Below the pieces are notes generated by a model that was not told the DNA's origin, did no database searches, and worked only from the letters and a program-made list of their open reading frames with translations. This document shows positions 1-9,575 of a DNA stretch of 64,000 nt, piece by piece. Position numbers and translations under genes: made by a program. Positions within the stretch are counted from its first letter, which is position 1. Each line of letters begins with the position of its first letter. The stretch is from assembly GCF_000499205.1 (NCBI RefSeq), contig NZ_AWUK01000017.1, forward strand, positions 1-64,000, written 5' to 3'. The stretch is from Paenibacillus sp. MAEPY2. Its GTDB lineage: Bacteria > Bacillota > Bacilli > Paenibacillales > Paenibacillaceae.

Positions 1-200
1 ATTCGTTTTGCAGGGCTCTCTTCTAGGGTCTTTTTTGTTGTATATAGACAGGATTCATGTGAAATTTCATTGCTGTAGTAGTTATTGATAAATTGAACTA
101 ACTGACTTATTATTGTTAAGATAACTCCTAATCTAACCTGGTTTAGACTTGCATAAAAGAGGAGCACTACTTAGACTACTCAATCGTTGGAGGGAATGTA

Positions 201-470
201 ATGGCGTACTCGCAGTCAAAGACCGAAGCAGTGGCAACTCACTTAAGAAATAGATTCATGGAAGGCAATGTAGAGGGGCACGAAATCGTTGTTACTCTGA
301 TTAGTATGGTTAAAGCTCAGAAAATTAACATAGACGACGTCGCTCCCATTCTGTTTAATGTTTTTTTTGATAATCCGCAAGGCATTTTATCAGCACTTGA
401 AAAAGCCAGTACATTGGTTGATGATGAGTTAATTGATTCAATCATCAATGAGGTAAACGAGAACGCCTAA
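201..470 (+). CDS. Small hypothetical protein (89 aa)
   Basis: I do not recognise this protein. It is an acidic, mostly helical-looking 89-residue protein with no signal peptide, membrane segment or cysteine motif. The start is well supported: a strong ribosome binding site (GGAGGGAATGTA) sits directly before the ATG. It is the first of three small plus-strand genes that face the holin/amidase pair, so a phage-derived origin is possible but unproven. Confidence 0.6.
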   Translation: MAYSQSKTEAVATHLRNRFMEGNVEGHEIVVTLISMVKAQKINIDDVAPILFNVFFDNPQGILSALEKASTLVDDELIDSIINEVNENA

Positions 471-671
471 TCTTACATATTAGGGGAGATTCATTGAAAT
501 CCATCTGACCTTTTATTTTGTTTTTTTGTTCTCCCCCTCATTTCAGATTTATTTAGTTTATATTGGCTTGCTTATGTGCTTCGCGTTATTTTCCATCTCA
601 CCCTGCTTATTCTAAGAATAGACCTTGGCAGAATGACAGGAGAAAAGGAATTAACGAAGGGAGCAATACGT

Positions 672-908
672 ATGGATCAAGTAAATAAAGCAATTCTATT
701 TTTAGCAGTCATTGAAACCATGCTTGAAGCACTGCACCATATCGAAGTGGACCAGACAGAACTTGTTGATTCGCTAGTTATGCTAGGTTTCGATCCCATT
801 AACATTTTATACGAAACCAATACCATTAGATCCTTCCAGAAAGTGTGCAGAGCCTTTGCAGAACTCGATTTTGCAGATGAAGCGCTTTCCGCTTTTTTAC
901 AAGAGTAG
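672..908 (+). CDS. Small hypothetical protein (78 aa)
   Basis: Unknown 78-residue protein. The frame is open further upstream to 576, but the ATG at 672 has an AAGGGAG ribosome binding site 8 bases ahead, so I chose it. The protein is acidic and rich in Leu, Phe and Ile, with no clear motif and no obvious similarity to the 89-aa gene before it. A clear terminator follows at 976-1013, which supports this being a transcribed gene. Confidence 0.6.
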   Translation: MDQVNKAILFLAVIETMLEALHHIEVDQTELVDSLVMLGFDPINILYETNTIRSFQKVCRAFAELDFADEALSAFLQE

Positions 909-975
909 CTACACAGTTTTAGTATTTAGAAATGACCGGATATATGTTTTTTTTGGAAAACGAAGCCAAAAAAGT

Positions 976-1013
976 AGAGCCTCAAGTCATTGGACTTGGG
1001 GCTCTATTTTTTT
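976..1013 (+). terminator. Rho-independent terminator
   Basis: A 12-bp stem (GAGCCTCAAGTC paired with GACTTGGGGCTC, one G-T pair, 4-base loop) is followed by a run of seven T. It ends the transcript of the 78-aa gene. Confidence 0.85.
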
Positions 1014-1126
1014 CTATTTTACATCAGACGGCTTAACATCCATCCTCTGAACTCGTATAGAACATGTAGGAGACATCACAGATATCTCCTTCTTCAACAT
1101 GACCTATTTAACGAAAGGATGGTTAT

Positions 1127-1315
1127 ATGAACCAAGCAGGTGTAGAACATGTTACAGACCATTTAAATCACTCTGTAATTGGAGTGGTGGATTCAACCTT
1201 GTTTCACTCACAATATGAGCATGAACATCCTACCAAAATTGTGATCATACAAAATTATTATTTTTTGAAAGACGCAGCTCATTTTAATGATTGGTTAAAT
1301 GAACGTTGCGAATAA
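1127..1315 (+). CDS. Small hypothetical protein (62 aa)
   Basis: Unknown 62-residue protein, His- and Asn-rich, with no recognisable domain. A GAAAGGATGG ribosome binding site lies 4-5 bases before the ATG. It converges on the minus-strand amidase gene with only 24 bases between the stops. Its size and the lack of homology clues leave some doubt that it is expressed. Confidence 0.4.
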   Translation: MNQAGVEHVTDHLNHSVIGVVDSTLFHSQYEHEHPTKIVIIQNYYFLKDAAHFNDWLNERCE

Positions 1316-1339
1316 TCCTCTCTTTACCTTATCGTCCCC

Positions 1340-2098
1340 TCAAGCTTTTTGGCGTCTTCGTTCATCAATCAAAACCTTCAACATGAGCAATTCCCCGTAG
1401 GTGAGCTTCTTCTTGCGTACTTTCTCCACCCATGCCCATTCGTCAATGATTTTGTCGTTATAGGCATCTCCTATGTATTTATCAAGTTCATTCCAAGTCC
1501 ATTGAGCATAATCCAGCACTTTATTCATATCATCATCATCCTCTGTAGCCACTTCTTCCTTAAGTGGACTTAATTTAGAATTGACTGCTTGCTTAAATCT
1601 TTCATATTCCTCAGGTTTTTTGATCCAAGGTAATGGACATTCCTTCCACCCAACAACTTCTTTATGTGTAAAGAACACATTGGGAAAGCCACGTTCACTA
1701 ATCAAATAGACTGCAAGGTCTACAACGTTATTAAATGTATCCTCATGAATACTGCCGTCCTTCTCAATACACATTTCAATTCCCACTGTGCTATTGTTTG
1801 GATACGTTCCAAGATGGGATAAAGCTTCCTTTGTATACGTCTCACTCCCGCAATGGTATGCAAGTTCATCATCTGGAAGGCTATTATAGATGGAAATTCG
1901 ATCTACAGAGTAATGTGCACTTGCATAACGACCTTTCCCAATTTGCTGTGCTAAGCTCGCAAAATATGTACTAATGTTTCTTGCCGATGCTCCTGGAGAA
2001 GCCGTATAATGCATAACAATTCCTCGTTTAGCCTTCAGTTTCATTCCCGCTCGACTATATTTATTAACAGGTATGTAGTCCTTGGTAATCGAAAGCAT
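1340..2098 (-). CDS. N-acetylmuramoyl-L-alanine amidase (Amidase_2, phage-lysin type)
   Basis: Predicted peptidoglycan hydrolase that cleaves the bond between MurNAc and L-Ala. The N-terminal ~165 residues match the Amidase_2/T7-lysozyme fold: the zinc ligands look like His30 (in MHYTAS), His145 (in FTHKE) and Cys154 (in WKECP). A linker rich in Glu and Asp (about residues 180-191) leads to a C-terminal helical module of about 60 residues, which may bind cell wall. No signal peptide is present, as usual for endolysins that rely on a holin. The start codon overlaps the holin stop by one base, so the two are translationally coupled as a lysis cassette. No other phage genes are nearby. Confidence 0.88.
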   Translation of the reverse strand: MLSITKDYIPVNKYSRAGMKLKAKRGIVMHYTASPGASARNISTYFASLAQQIGKGRYASAHYSVDRISIYNSLPDDELAYHCGSETYTKEALSHLGTYPNNSTVGIEMCIEKDGSIHEDTFNNVVDLAVYLISERGFPNVFFTHKEVVGWKECPLPWIKKPEEYERFKQAVNSKLSPLKEEVATEDDDDMNKVLDYAQWTWNELDKYIGDAYNDKIIDEWAWVEKVRKKKLTYGELLMLKVLIDERRRQKA

Positions 2099-2550
2099 TA
2101 CATCTTCTCCTTCCCTTCTGATTGATCTTCCTCACCCCGAAGCTTGAAAAGAGCAGAAGTGATAAATTTCGGTACAGGAAGTCCTAATTTTCCCATGTTC
2201 TCGAGAATACTTATTCCTTCAGTACCGATGATGAACATCAGCATGGCATCTCTCATAAAGTCGTTGGAATTGCCCGAAACTATATCCAGTTGATGAGCAA
2301 TAATGACGAATACAAATGTCAGTGACTTGCGAGCAAGTCCCCACCATCCGACCCTACTGGAAAGTTCCTTTTTGTACCAAGCAGATAACACACCTGTCAT
2401 GTAATCCAACCCCACAAAAATCGTTACTGCAATAAACAGGTGATCCATCCCTCCAACCAAGTACACCATGGCAGACAACAGCCATCCACATAAAACCGTA
2501 AAGATCGTATCTCTTTGCAAATCGCCTTCCCCCTTCAATATCTTTTTCAT
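2098..2550 (-). CDS. Phage-type holin (Phage_holin_4 / TcdE-like)
   Basis: Small membrane protein with three to four hydrophobic segments (about residues 17-35, 39-58, 70-88 and 100-118) and a charged C-terminus, typical of the Phage_holin_4_1/toxin-secretion holin family. It should form membrane lesions that let the adjacent amidase reach the wall. The ATG at 2550 has a poor ribosome binding site; a TTG at 2520 has GGGGG 8 bases ahead and may be the real start, giving 140 aa. It lies directly upstream of the amidase with a one-base overlap. Confidence 0.85.
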   Translation of the reverse strand: MKKILKGEGDLQRDTIFTVLCGWLLSAMVYLVGGMDHLFIAVTIFVGLDYMTGVLSAWYKKELSSRVGWWGLARKSLTFVFVIIAHQLDIVSGNSNDFMRDAMLMFIIGTEGISILENMGKLGLPVPKFITSALFKLRGEEDQSEGKEKM

Positions 2551-2637
2551 GTTTAGGTTAGGCGGAACAAGGGGATAAGTCTCATGAGATGTTGTTGCCT
2601 TTGTTTATTCTCCTCAGCATTCTACTAAGTGAACAGC

Positions 2638-2676
2638 AAAAATCCCTTTCGCATATGCTCTGCGGAAGGGATTTTC
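2638..2676 (-). terminator. Terminator of ytfJ
   Basis: The minus strand shows a 13-14 bp GC-containing stem (AAAATCCCTTCCGC with its complement, 9-base loop) ending in a T-rich tract. It sits just after the ytfJ stop at 2686. Confidence 0.8.
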
Positions 2677-2685
2677 GCTGAATCA

Positions 2686-3171
2686 TTAGCTGAACGTAGA
2701 AGGATCAGGTGTGACAGGAATGCCGGACTCTGGAGTTTGTGCTGTATTCCGACTGCGGAACATATCCTGAATTCTATCCATCACATATGGGGTGGAATCG
2801 ATCAGTTTCTCGAACAGATGAGTTGAATTGTCAAGCGGAACGATGTGAACGCCCTGTTTGCCAACCACCAGGAACGCGATAGGACGAATGGATACGCCGC
2901 CCCCGCTTCCGCCTCCAAATGGTGAGGCCACCGAAGCGGAGCTTGCATGTTCAGTCGTACTGCTTCCCCCGCTTCCCCCTTTGCTGCTTCCTTCATTTAC
3001 ATGAAAATCACTGCCACCGGCAGCAAATCCGAATCCCACTTTACTAATTGGCAGGATTACGGTACCGTCAGGTGTTTCAACCGCATCGCCCACGATTGTA
3101 TTGACATCCACCATGGCCTTGATATTTTCCATTGCGGTTTCCATTAAGCCTTGAATTGGATGATCTGACAT
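2686..3171 (-). CDS. ytfJ: Sporulation protein YtfJ/GerW
   Basis: Matches the GerW/YtfJ family of spore-former proteins, linked to spore germination in B. subtilis. The N-terminus begins with the family-like stretch HPIQGLMETAMENIKAMVDVN and a GDAVETPDGTVILPISKV segment. A Gly/Ser-rich variable region (about residues 62-92) is followed by the conserved VSIRPIAFLVV block. It has no signal peptide. It lies at the end of a minus-strand run after the DUF2953 gene, the same pairing as ytfI-ytfJ in Bacillus, and has its own terminator. Confidence 0.92.
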   Translation of the reverse strand: MSDHPIQGLMETAMENIKAMVDVNTIVGDAVETPDGTVILPISKVGFGFAAGGSDFHVNEGSSKGGSGGSSTTEHASSASVASPFGGGSGGGVSIRPIAFLVVGKQGVHIVPLDNSTHLFEKLIDSTPYVMDRIQDMFRSRNTAQTPESGIPVTPDPSTFS

Positions 3172-3350
3172 TTAAATTCCCTCCAGTTTCAATTTAAGCT
3201 AGGTTTGATCTAACCATATCATCCCCAAAGTTGAAGGGACTTATGTAAGCCAGCCATTTAACAAAACCTCTAAACTTGAAACTGCTGACTCGTTAAAATA
3301 AAACCCGCCAGTTGGAACAAACTGTGGAAAATATCCGCTAATTCACATAC

Positions 3351-4079
3351 TTATGTGTGCGCTTTGCTGTGTTGTCTCTTGAGCTTTAGCTTGCGTCTGC
3401 GCCGCTGCTCTTTTAAAAGTTTTAACCACATACGCCATCCTCCCTCAACCTGGAGCACCCGGGTTAACAACGTAATTCCTGCGATTAGGACTGCTGTAAT
3501 CCGAATTTTCAGCTTCCAATCCAGCTCGGTTTGGAACTCCATTTCATCTTCCCACACAGGCACAACCTGTAACTTTGGCGTTTGCTCAAAATGGATTTGA
3601 TAAGAGAGGTATCCAATGATGATGGACTTGATACTCCACACCCAACCTATGAGAACAGCCGTATACGCTGCATCGCCGATGCCAACGCGGGTAGACCAGG
3701 ACAGATCAGTCATATGTACACGAGAAAGTGTTTGCTTGATCCAGAGCTTCAATGCTTCCGTTGCCCTGAGCATGACTTTTACATCCTTAGCCCACTTTTT
3801 GACTTTACGTTTGTTAACACGCTCTTGGCTCTGAGCTTCCCTCGAATGACTCATTCGCTGCTCCGTCTTCACCAGAAAACCTTCCTTCATATTACGAAAG
3901 ACGATGCTGGGAATTTCATAGTTAATACGCACAATACCATATAGCAGACGAACCGTAATCTTGGCATAATCATCATGATTATGTTTCCTGAATGTAAAAT
4001 GCACATGAACATACGAGATGAGGACTGCGACAAGAAGCAGTGCGATCAACAAGCCGATTCCTCCAAGCCAAATCCACAC
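3351..4079 (-). CDS. DUF2953 membrane protein (YtfI-like)
   Basis: A DUF2953-family protein of unknown function. It has an N-terminal membrane segment (about residues 5-24), a basic middle region, a hydrophobic hairpin near residues 140-160 and another hydrophobic segment around 200-215 before a very basic tail. The frame is open to a TTG at 4094, but a GTG at 4079 lies 8 bases after an excellent GGAGG, so I prefer 4079 (242 aa). It lies upstream of ytfJ, as in other spore formers. Confidence 0.85.
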   Translation of the reverse strand: MWIWLGGIGLLIALLLVAVLISYVHVHFTFRKHNHDDYAKITVRLLYGIVRINYEIPSIVFRNMKEGFLVKTEQRMSHSREAQSQERVNKRKVKKWAKDVKVMLRATEALKLWIKQTLSRVHMTDLSWSTRVGIGDAAYTAVLIGWVWSIKSIIIGYLSYQIHFEQTPKLQVVPVWEDEMEFQTELDWKLKIRITAVLIAGITLLTRVLQVEGGWRMWLKLLKEQRRRRKLKLKRQHSKAHT

Positions 4080-4211
4080 AGGCCTTACCTCCAAGCCCTC
4101 AATTCTTTTCTCGTCTAGTATGACACTCTATATAGGAAAAAATTCACGTCCGACCTGAAAATTCCATTTAATCTTTGAAACATCACCTTGCAATCCATTC
4201 CGATAACACGT

Positions 4212-4247
4212 CAAAAAAACCGGCACCCCGACAGGGTACCGGTTTTG
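4212..4247 (-). terminator. Terminator after scpB
   Basis: On the minus strand, AACCGGTACCC and GGGTGCCGGTT form an 11-bp stem (one mismatch, 5-base loop) followed by seven T. It closes the scpA-scpB transcript. Confidence 0.88.
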
Positions 4248-4266
4248 GATCGATCCAGCTTCAACT

Positions 4267-4929
4267 TTATGAATCCATAGGATCATCTTCATTAGTTATA
4301 TCGATTGTATTTGCATCGTCTTCCAGACTCGAATTGTCCAGGTCCAGATCCACATGCTGCACATCCAATTTTTCAAAGAGCAGCTGAGTTTCTTCCTCCA
4401 GATTTTCGGAATCTTCAAACAATCCTGGCTCAGGCAGATCTTTGAGCGAAGCCAAACCAAAGTAATCCAGGAAAGACTTGGTAGTGCCGTATAGAATCGG
4501 GCGTCCAATCGCTTCAGCTCGTCCCACTTCCTGAATGAGATCCTTGTTCACAAGCGTATGGATGGCGCGTTCGGATTTCACACCACGGATTTCCTCAATC
4601 TCTACCCGCGTGATAGGTTGACGATACGCCACAATAGCGAGTGTCTCCAAAGCTGCCTGGGATAAAGAGGTACGTGATGGAGAATAGGCCAATTTCTCAA
4701 AATAAGCCGCATGTTCCGGTAACGTACCTAGTTGGACTACCCCTGCAATTTTAAGAATTTGTACACCACGTCCCTGATCGGCAAATTCAGCGATCATTTC
4801 CTCTATCGCATCCGACACCAGTTCGGTACGTTGATCCACGATTTCGGCGATTTGTTTGATACTCAGACCTTCTTCTCCGGACAAAAACAGCAGGCCTTCA
4901 ATAATCGATTTCAATTTCGGAAAATCCAT
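4267..4929 (-). CDS. scpB: Segregation and condensation protein B
   Basis: ScpB is the winged-helix kleisin-binding subunit of the SMC-ScpA-ScpB condensin that compacts and separates chromosomes. The start MDFPKLKSIIEGLLFLSGEEG is the family N-terminus, so the longer frame to 4995 was rejected; GGAGAGGGG precedes this ATG. The core has the typical LSQAALETLAIVAYRQPITR block and the VKSERAIHTLVNKDLI region. The C-terminus is a long acidic tail (about residues 165-220), a common but variable feature. The gene overlaps the 3' end of scpA by 32 bases. Confidence 0.95.
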   Translation of the reverse strand: MDFPKLKSIIEGLLFLSGEEGLSIKQIAEIVDQRTELVSDAIEEMIAEFADQGRGVQILKIAGVVQLGTLPEHAAYFEKLAYSPSRTSLSQAALETLAIVAYRQPITRVEIEEIRGVKSERAIHTLVNKDLIQEVGRAEAIGRPILYGTTKSFLDYFGLASLKDLPEPGLFEDSENLEEETQLLFEKLDVQHVDLDLDNSSLEDDANTIDITNEDDPMDS

Positions 4930-5698
4930 GATTCTTTGTTTCCCCTCTCCACTCCATAACGATATCCTCAAACATCCGCTCCTGATAACAGACAATCTGC
5001 TTCATCTTCATCAGCTCCAGCACCGCCAAAAAAGTCACGACAATCTCATGCCGATAAATTTGGTTATCCAGCAGCTTGGAGAATAACAGCCTGCCTCCCG
5101 GTCCCATACTTTCCAACGCACCGATGACATCGCGAATGCGATCCTTAACCGAAATCTCATCCCGTTGGATGCGAGTTACGGTTGTACGCTTCTCCGCTTT
5201 ACGCAGCGCCTTCTGGAAGGCTGCAATCAGATCCGAAGTATGCAAACCCTCGACCGGATTCGATTGTGCTTCTACAGGCATATACGGTCGCAAATCCTCG
5301 GGCTCTTTGGAGAAAATAAGGCTGCGTTCCCACTCCCGTTCGTGCAAGTGACGCGCAATTCCCTTGTATTTGCGATATTCAATCAGACGTGCAATCAGTT
5401 CTGCACGTGGATCATAATCTTCATCTTCCATATATGCATAATCCTCAAAGTCCTCGATTACCGGTGGTTTGGGCAGTAATAGTTTGCTCTTGATCGACAG
5501 AAGAGTCGCCGCCATTACTAGAAATTCACTCGTAATATCCAGCTCCAGCTCCTGCATCGAATGCAGATACGCCATATATTGATCGGTAATATCGCTGATG
5601 GGAATATCCTGGATATGAATCTCTGCCTTATCGATCAGATGAAGCAGCAGATCCAAAGGCCCTTCAAAAGTCTCCAGTTTGTATGTAACTACCGTCAC
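4898..5698 (-). CDS. scpA: Segregation and condensation protein A (kleisin)
   Basis: ScpA bridges the SMC heads in bacterial condensin. The protein opens with TYKLETFEGPLDLLLHLIDK, the conserved SMC-binding N-terminus, and ends with a winged-helix region (FLAVLELMKMKQIVCYQE). The frame is open to 5785, but a GTG at 5698 has GGGAGG nine bases before it and gives the normal N-terminus (266 aa). It lies 102 bases after ribH and overlaps scpB. Confidence 0.95.
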   Translation of the reverse strand: MTVVTYKLETFEGPLDLLLHLIDKAEIHIQDIPISDITDQYMAYLHSMQELELDITSEFLVMAATLLSIKSKLLLPKPPVIEDFEDYAYMEDEDYDPRAELIARLIEYRKYKGIARHLHEREWERSLIFSKEPEDLRPYMPVEAQSNPVEGLHTSDLIAAFQKALRKAEKRTTVTRIQRDEISVKDRIRDVIGALESMGPGGRLLFSKLLDNQIYRHEIVVTFLAVLELMKMKQIVCYQERMFEDIVMEWRGETKNHGFSEIEIDY

Positions 5699-5800
5699 TA
5701 GACGAATCCTCCCGCCAGAAAAATAAAAACCCCCGCTAAGCCGCCGAATCCGGTCTCCCGTGTTCGTCTGCGCAAAGCAGGGCACTATATTAAATAAGCA

Positions 5801-6268
5801 CTATTTTAGCTGTTTCGTCAAGTTCGCCATTTCAATAGCGGCAGTAGCTGCATCCCAGCCTTTGTTTCCTGCCTTTGTTCCGGCACGCTCGATGGCCTGT
5901 TCGATATTCTCCGTCGTAACCAGGCCAAAGATGGTTGGCACGCCTGTTTTCAGGTTAATTGCGGCTACACCCTTAGCCATCTCATTGCACACATAATCAT
6001 AATGTGTCGTTGAACCGCGGATCACCGTTCCCAACGTAATGACAGCATCGTATTTGCCACTTTCGGCCATTTTTTGTGCAATCAACGGGATTTCGAAGGC
6101 ACCCGGAACCCAGGCTACATCCACTTCATCATCTTGAACACCGTGACGTTTGAACGCATCCAGCGCTCCGCTAAGCAATTTGCTAGTAATGAACTCGTTA
6201 AAACGTCCTACGACTACTCCATATTTTAATCCTTCCGATACCAAATGTCCTTCAAAAAAGTGTGGCAT
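5801..6268 (-). CDS. ribH: 6,7-dimethyl-8-ribityllumazine synthase
   Basis: Catalyses condensation of 5-amino-6-ribitylaminouracil with dihydroxybutanone phosphate, the penultimate riboflavin step. Family hallmarks are visible: GRFNEFIT near residue 22, VPGAFEIP near residue 54, [15 protein letters not shown] with the catalytic His near residue 89, and the [12 protein letters not shown] stretch. The 155-aa length is normal. It is the last gene of the ribD-ribE-ribBA-ribH operon controlled by the FMN riboswitch. Confidence 0.97.
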   Translation of the reverse strand: MPHFFEGHLVSEGLKYGVVVGRFNEFITSKLLSGALDAFKRHGVQDDEVDVAWVPGAFEIPLIAQKMAESGKYDAVITLGTVIRGSTTHYDYVCNEMAKGVAAINLKTGVPTIFGLVTTENIEQAIERAGTKAGNKGWDAATAAIEMANLTKQLK

Positions 6269-6358
6269 TCAAGTCATCTCCCTAATTATTTTTTATGATG
6301 TACACTGCTGATCTTCGGGCAAAATATTTCAACTCTTTTTTACCATCAGAAAAGCTGC

Positions 6359-7597
6359 TCAGTTTTTTTCTTCATTCTGCTCGATATCGTCGAACTTCAA
6401 CATATGACCCAGCTTCGCCTGCTTCGTGTGCAAGTAGACCGTATTATCCTCGTTCTCTTCCATCTGAATCGAAACTCGTTCCACCACTTCAAGCCCGTAA
6501 CCTTCGAGTCCTTTAATTTTGCGTGGATTGTTGGTTAACAACCTAATTTGACGAACGCCAAGATCCTTGAGAATTTGGGCTCCAATGCCATAATCACGAA
6601 GATCGGCGGCAAATCCAAGCTTCAGGTTGGCATCCACCGTGTCCAGACCTTCCTCTTGCAGCTTGTAGGCTTTGAGCTTGTTGATCAGTCCAATACCGCG
6701 GCCTTCCTGTCTCATATAAAGCAGAACGCCGTTGCCTTCGTCATGAATCTGTTTCAATGCTGCATCGAATTGCGGACCACAGTCGCAGCGATGAGAATGG
6801 AACACATCTCCAGTGAGACATTCGGAGTGTACTCGGACCAGAACAGGCTTGGAACCGTCAATTTCGCCTTTAACCAAAGCGATATGCTCTTTGTTGTCCA
6901 CCGCATTTGTATAAGCAACCGCCTGGAATTCACCGAAGTCCGTTGGCATGCGCACAGCCACTTCGCGTTGAACCAGCTGTTCCTTTTCATTCCGATAACG
7001 AATCATGTCCTGAATGCTGATCAACTTCAGATCATGTTTGCGAGCTATCTCCTGCAGATCCGGAAGTCTGGCCATCGTGCCATCTTCCTTGATCACTTCA
7101 CAGATTACACCTGCCGGATAGGAACCACACATAATGGCGAGATCTACAGCCGCTTCCGTATGTCCGGCGCGCCGCAGTACACCGCCATCTTTGGCGATGA
7201 GTGGAAACATGTGGCCCGGCTTGCGGAAATCTCCACTTTTCGCTTCGGGATCAATCAGACCTTTCACGGTAATGGAGCGTTCATGTGCCGAGATGCCGGT
7301 TGTGGTGTCTTTATGATCTACAGAGACGGTGAACGCCGTCCCATGAAAATCTGTATTTTGCTGAACCATGGGTTTCAGGTTGAGTTCGTCAGCACGTTGC
7401 TGCGTAATGGGAACACACACCAGACCTCTGCCTTCTGTAATCATGAAATTGATCACTTCAGGTGTAGCCTTTTCGGCCAAAGCGATAAAGTCGCCTTCAT
7501 TCTCCCGATCTTCATCATCCACCACGATGACGGGTTTTCCCCGCATGAGATCGTAGATAGCTTCCTCAATAGAATTCAGAATGGACTGCTCTGACAT
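6359..7597 (-). CDS. ribBA: Bifunctional 3,4-dihydroxy-2-butanone-4-phosphate synthase / GTP cyclohydrolase II
   Basis: Two-domain riboflavin enzyme that supplies both precursors of the pathway. The N-terminal half carries the DHBP synthase motif [12 protein letters not shown]; the C-terminal half has the GTP cyclohydrolase II zinc site ([18 protein letters not shown]) and the RQEGRGIGL motif. The frame stays open to 7810, overlapping ribE, but the ATG at 7597 follows a GGAGGGGGACCT site and gives the usual 412-aa protein. A 348-aa antisense open frame here is a coding shadow. Confidence 0.97.
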   Translation of the reverse strand: MSEQSILNSIEEAIYDLMRGKPVIVVDDEDRENEGDFIALAEKATPEVINFMITEGRGLVCVPITQQRADELNLKPMVQQNTDFHGTAFTVSVDHKDTTTGISAHERSITVKGLIDPEAKSGDFRKPGHMFPLIAKDGGVLRRAGHTEAAVDLAIMCGSYPAGVICEVIKEDGTMARLPDLQEIARKHDLKLISIQDMIRYRNEKEQLVQREVAVRMPTDFGEFQAVAYTNAVDNKEHIALVKGEIDGSKPVLVRVHSECLTGDVFHSHRCDCGPQFDAALKQIHDEGNGVLLYMRQEGRGIGLINKLKAYKLQEEGLDTVDANLKLGFAADLRDYGIGAQILKDLGVRQIRLLTNNPRKIKGLEGYGLEVVERVSIQMEENEDNTVYLHTKQAKLGHMLKFDDIEQNEEKN

Positions 7598-7652
7598 AGG
7601 TCCCCCTCCAGTTTCCATTTCAATATATTTGTATTTGTATTGAACGGATGAA

Positions 7653-8321
7653 TCAAGCAAATCCGTGGTTAGCGAGAAAATCCTCACTGATACTTCGCGG
7701 CTTACCTGCACCGTTCTCCTGATGTCCCTTACCATAGTGGAGCAGATGATCCACATATTTACCCAGAATATCACACTCGATATTGATGGTATCGCCTGTC
7801 TTTTTGACATTTAATACGGTCTCACCAATCGTATGTGGAATAATGGATACTGTGAATGCAGTCTGTGAAGTTTGCACAACCGTTAAACTGATTCCATCCA
7901 GGGTTACAGACCCCTTGGGTATTAAATATTTAAACAACTGCGTATCATCTGGTTTAATCTCGAAAACAATCGCATTCTGGTCACGTGTAATGCTGCCAAT
8001 GACTCCCGTACCATCGACATGGCCCTGAACGATATGCCCGCCAAAACGACCACCTGAGAGCATCGCTCTCTCCAAATTGACTTTGCTGCCGGATTGCAAT
8101 TGACTGAGATTGGTGTGTCGATATGTTTCAGGCATCACATCGGCAGTAAAACCACCACCCTCCAGGGTTGTCGCAGTTAAGCATACCCCGTTTACAGCTA
8201 CGCTATCGCCAATCTTCAAGTCGTTCATGATGGCGGAAGCTCCGATATTCAGGACCATCGCTTCGCCTTTCCGACCAATACGCCGGATCTGACCGACTTC
8301 TTCCACCAAACCGGTAAACAT
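7653..8321 (-). CDS. ribE: Riboflavin synthase, alpha subunit
   Basis: Dismutates two lumazine molecules to riboflavin. Two lumazine-binding repeats are visible: the first begins [10 protein letters not shown] with the [11 protein letters not shown] motif, the second begins near residue 98 ([13 protein letters not shown]) with [10 protein letters not shown]. The 222-aa length is normal; the C-terminal tail of about 20 residues after the second repeat is not conserved. It lies between ribD and ribBA. Confidence 0.97.
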   Translation of the reverse strand: MFTGLVEEVGQIRRIGRKGEAMVLNIGASAIMNDLKIGDSVAVNGVCLTATTLEGGGFTADVMPETYRHTNLSQLQSGSKVNLERAMLSGGRFGGHIVQGHVDGTGVIGSITRDQNAIVFEIKPDDTQLFKYLIPKGSVTLDGISLTVVQTSQTAFTVSIIPHTIGETVLNVKKTGDTINIECDILGKYVDHLLHYGKGHQENGAGKPRSISEDFLANHGFA

Positions 8322-8361
8322 GCTGCCGCCTCCTTTATTTATTTCGTTATAACAAGCTCAT

Positions 8362-9465
8362 TTATTCAGGCCAAACCGGAATTCCGCCAATGCTAATATT
8401 ATCTCCAACTTGCTCAATTTCCAGCTGATGTAATTGAATCGCCTGGCTCATGCGCTCAACTCCCTCGAAGCGGAAACTGCCTGGCGTATCGTATCCTCCG
8501 ACAATTTTCGGAGCAATGAACATAAGCAGCCGGTCTACCAATCGCGCTTCCAGCATGGCCCCATTCAGTGTGCCCCCGCCTTCAAGCAGAATCGATCCAA
8601 TCTCACGCTCACCGAGCTTGCTGAGTGCATTTAGTAGATCTACACGTGGTCCAGGACCACAGCGTATAATCTCCACACCGTAGGCTTCCAGCAGCTCAGC
8701 GGCTTCAGGACTCGCCTCATCCGTTGTAAGCACCCATGTCGGTACAAGTCCATCCTTGACCATTTTGGAGCCTACAGGCAGACGCAGCTTGGAATCTACT
8801 ACGATTCGCACCGGGCTGATGCCTTCCACTTGCAATCTTGTCGTGAGCTCCGGATTGTCTGCAATCACGGTTTCTACACCAACCATAATGCCCTGATGTC
8901 GATGACGAAGGGCATGCACGATCTCCCGAGCCGACTCGTTGGAGATCCATTTGCTGTCCCCGCTACGAGTTGCAATTTTGCCATCCAGTGTAGAGGCCGT
9001 CTTTAAAGTCACAAAGGGGAGACCTGTTGTAATGTATTTAATGAATTTCTCATTCATGCGTCTGCCGCGCTCACGCAGTACACCAACTTCGACTTCAATC
9101 CCTTGTTGACGCAGCATGCTGATGCCTCTGCCGGATACTTGCGGATTCGGATCTTCGCAGCATACGACGACACGTTTCACTTTTTCATGAATAAGGCGTT
9201 CGCTGCATGGTGGAGTCTTGCCATAATGACTACAAGGTTCGAGTGTAACGTACACTGTACTGCCTTCTGCATCATTGCCCGCCATGTTCAATGCATGAAC
9301 CTCTGCATGGCCCGTCCCCCGTTTGAGATGACTTCCGAGGCCCACGATACGTCCTTCTTTTACAACGACACAACCTACTACCGGATTGATTCCGGTCTGT
9401 CCTTGTGCCCGTTCTGCCATATCCAGTGCCAACGCCATATAAAATTCATCATTAATCATTTCCAA
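8362..9465 (-). CDS. ribD: Bifunctional diaminohydroxyphosphoribosylaminopyrimidine deaminase / 5-amino-6-(5-phosphoribosylamino)uracil reductase
   Basis: Second and third steps of riboflavin synthesis. The N-terminal deaminase has the zinc motif HAEVHAL and PCSHYGKTPPC; the C-terminal reductase begins near residue 150 (VTLKTASTLDGKIA) and includes LLEGGGTLNG. The start is either the TTG at 9465, well spaced after GGGGTG, or the ATG two codons later at 9459. It is the first gene of the rib operon and lies behind an FMN riboswitch and its terminator. Confidence 0.96.
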   Translation of the reverse strand: MEMINDEFYMALALDMAERAQGQTGINPVVGCVVVKEGRIVGLGSHLKRGTGHAEVHALNMAGNDAEGSTVYVTLEPCSHYGKTPPCSERLIHEKVKRVVVCCEDPNPQVSGRGISMLRQQGIEVEVGVLRERGRRMNEKFIKYITTGLPFVTLKTASTLDGKIATRSGDSKWISNESAREIVHALRHRHQGIMVGVETVIADNPELTTRLQVEGISPVRIVVDSKLRLPVGSKMVKDGLVPTWVLTTDEASPEAAELLEAYGVEIIRCGPGPRVDLLNALSKLGEREIGSILLEGGGTLNGAMLEARLVDRLLMFIAPKIVGGYDTPGSFRFEGVERMSQAIQLHQLEIEQVGDNISIGGIPVWPE

Positions 9466-9542
9466 GTCCGTTCACCCCACGGTTAAAATCTCAGTTATAG
9501 ACCTCCCTTCCAACAGAGAGGCATGTTCCATATCCAATAAAA

Positions 9543-9575
9543 AATCCCCGTCGAACAAACCGTTCGATGGGGATG
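9543..9575 (-). terminator. Riboswitch-controlled terminator before ribD
   Basis: The minus strand forms ATCCCCATCGAAC / GTTCGACGGGGAT (13 bp with one mismatch) followed by TTTTTT. It lies between the FMN aptamer and ribD, so it is the likely attenuator used when FMN is bound. Confidence 0.85.

Noticed and set aside
6548-7594. 348-aa open frame on the plus strand across ribBA
   Set aside because: It is antisense to the clearly conserved ribBA gene, has no ribosome binding site and its translation matches no protein pattern. It is a shadow of ribBA codon bias.
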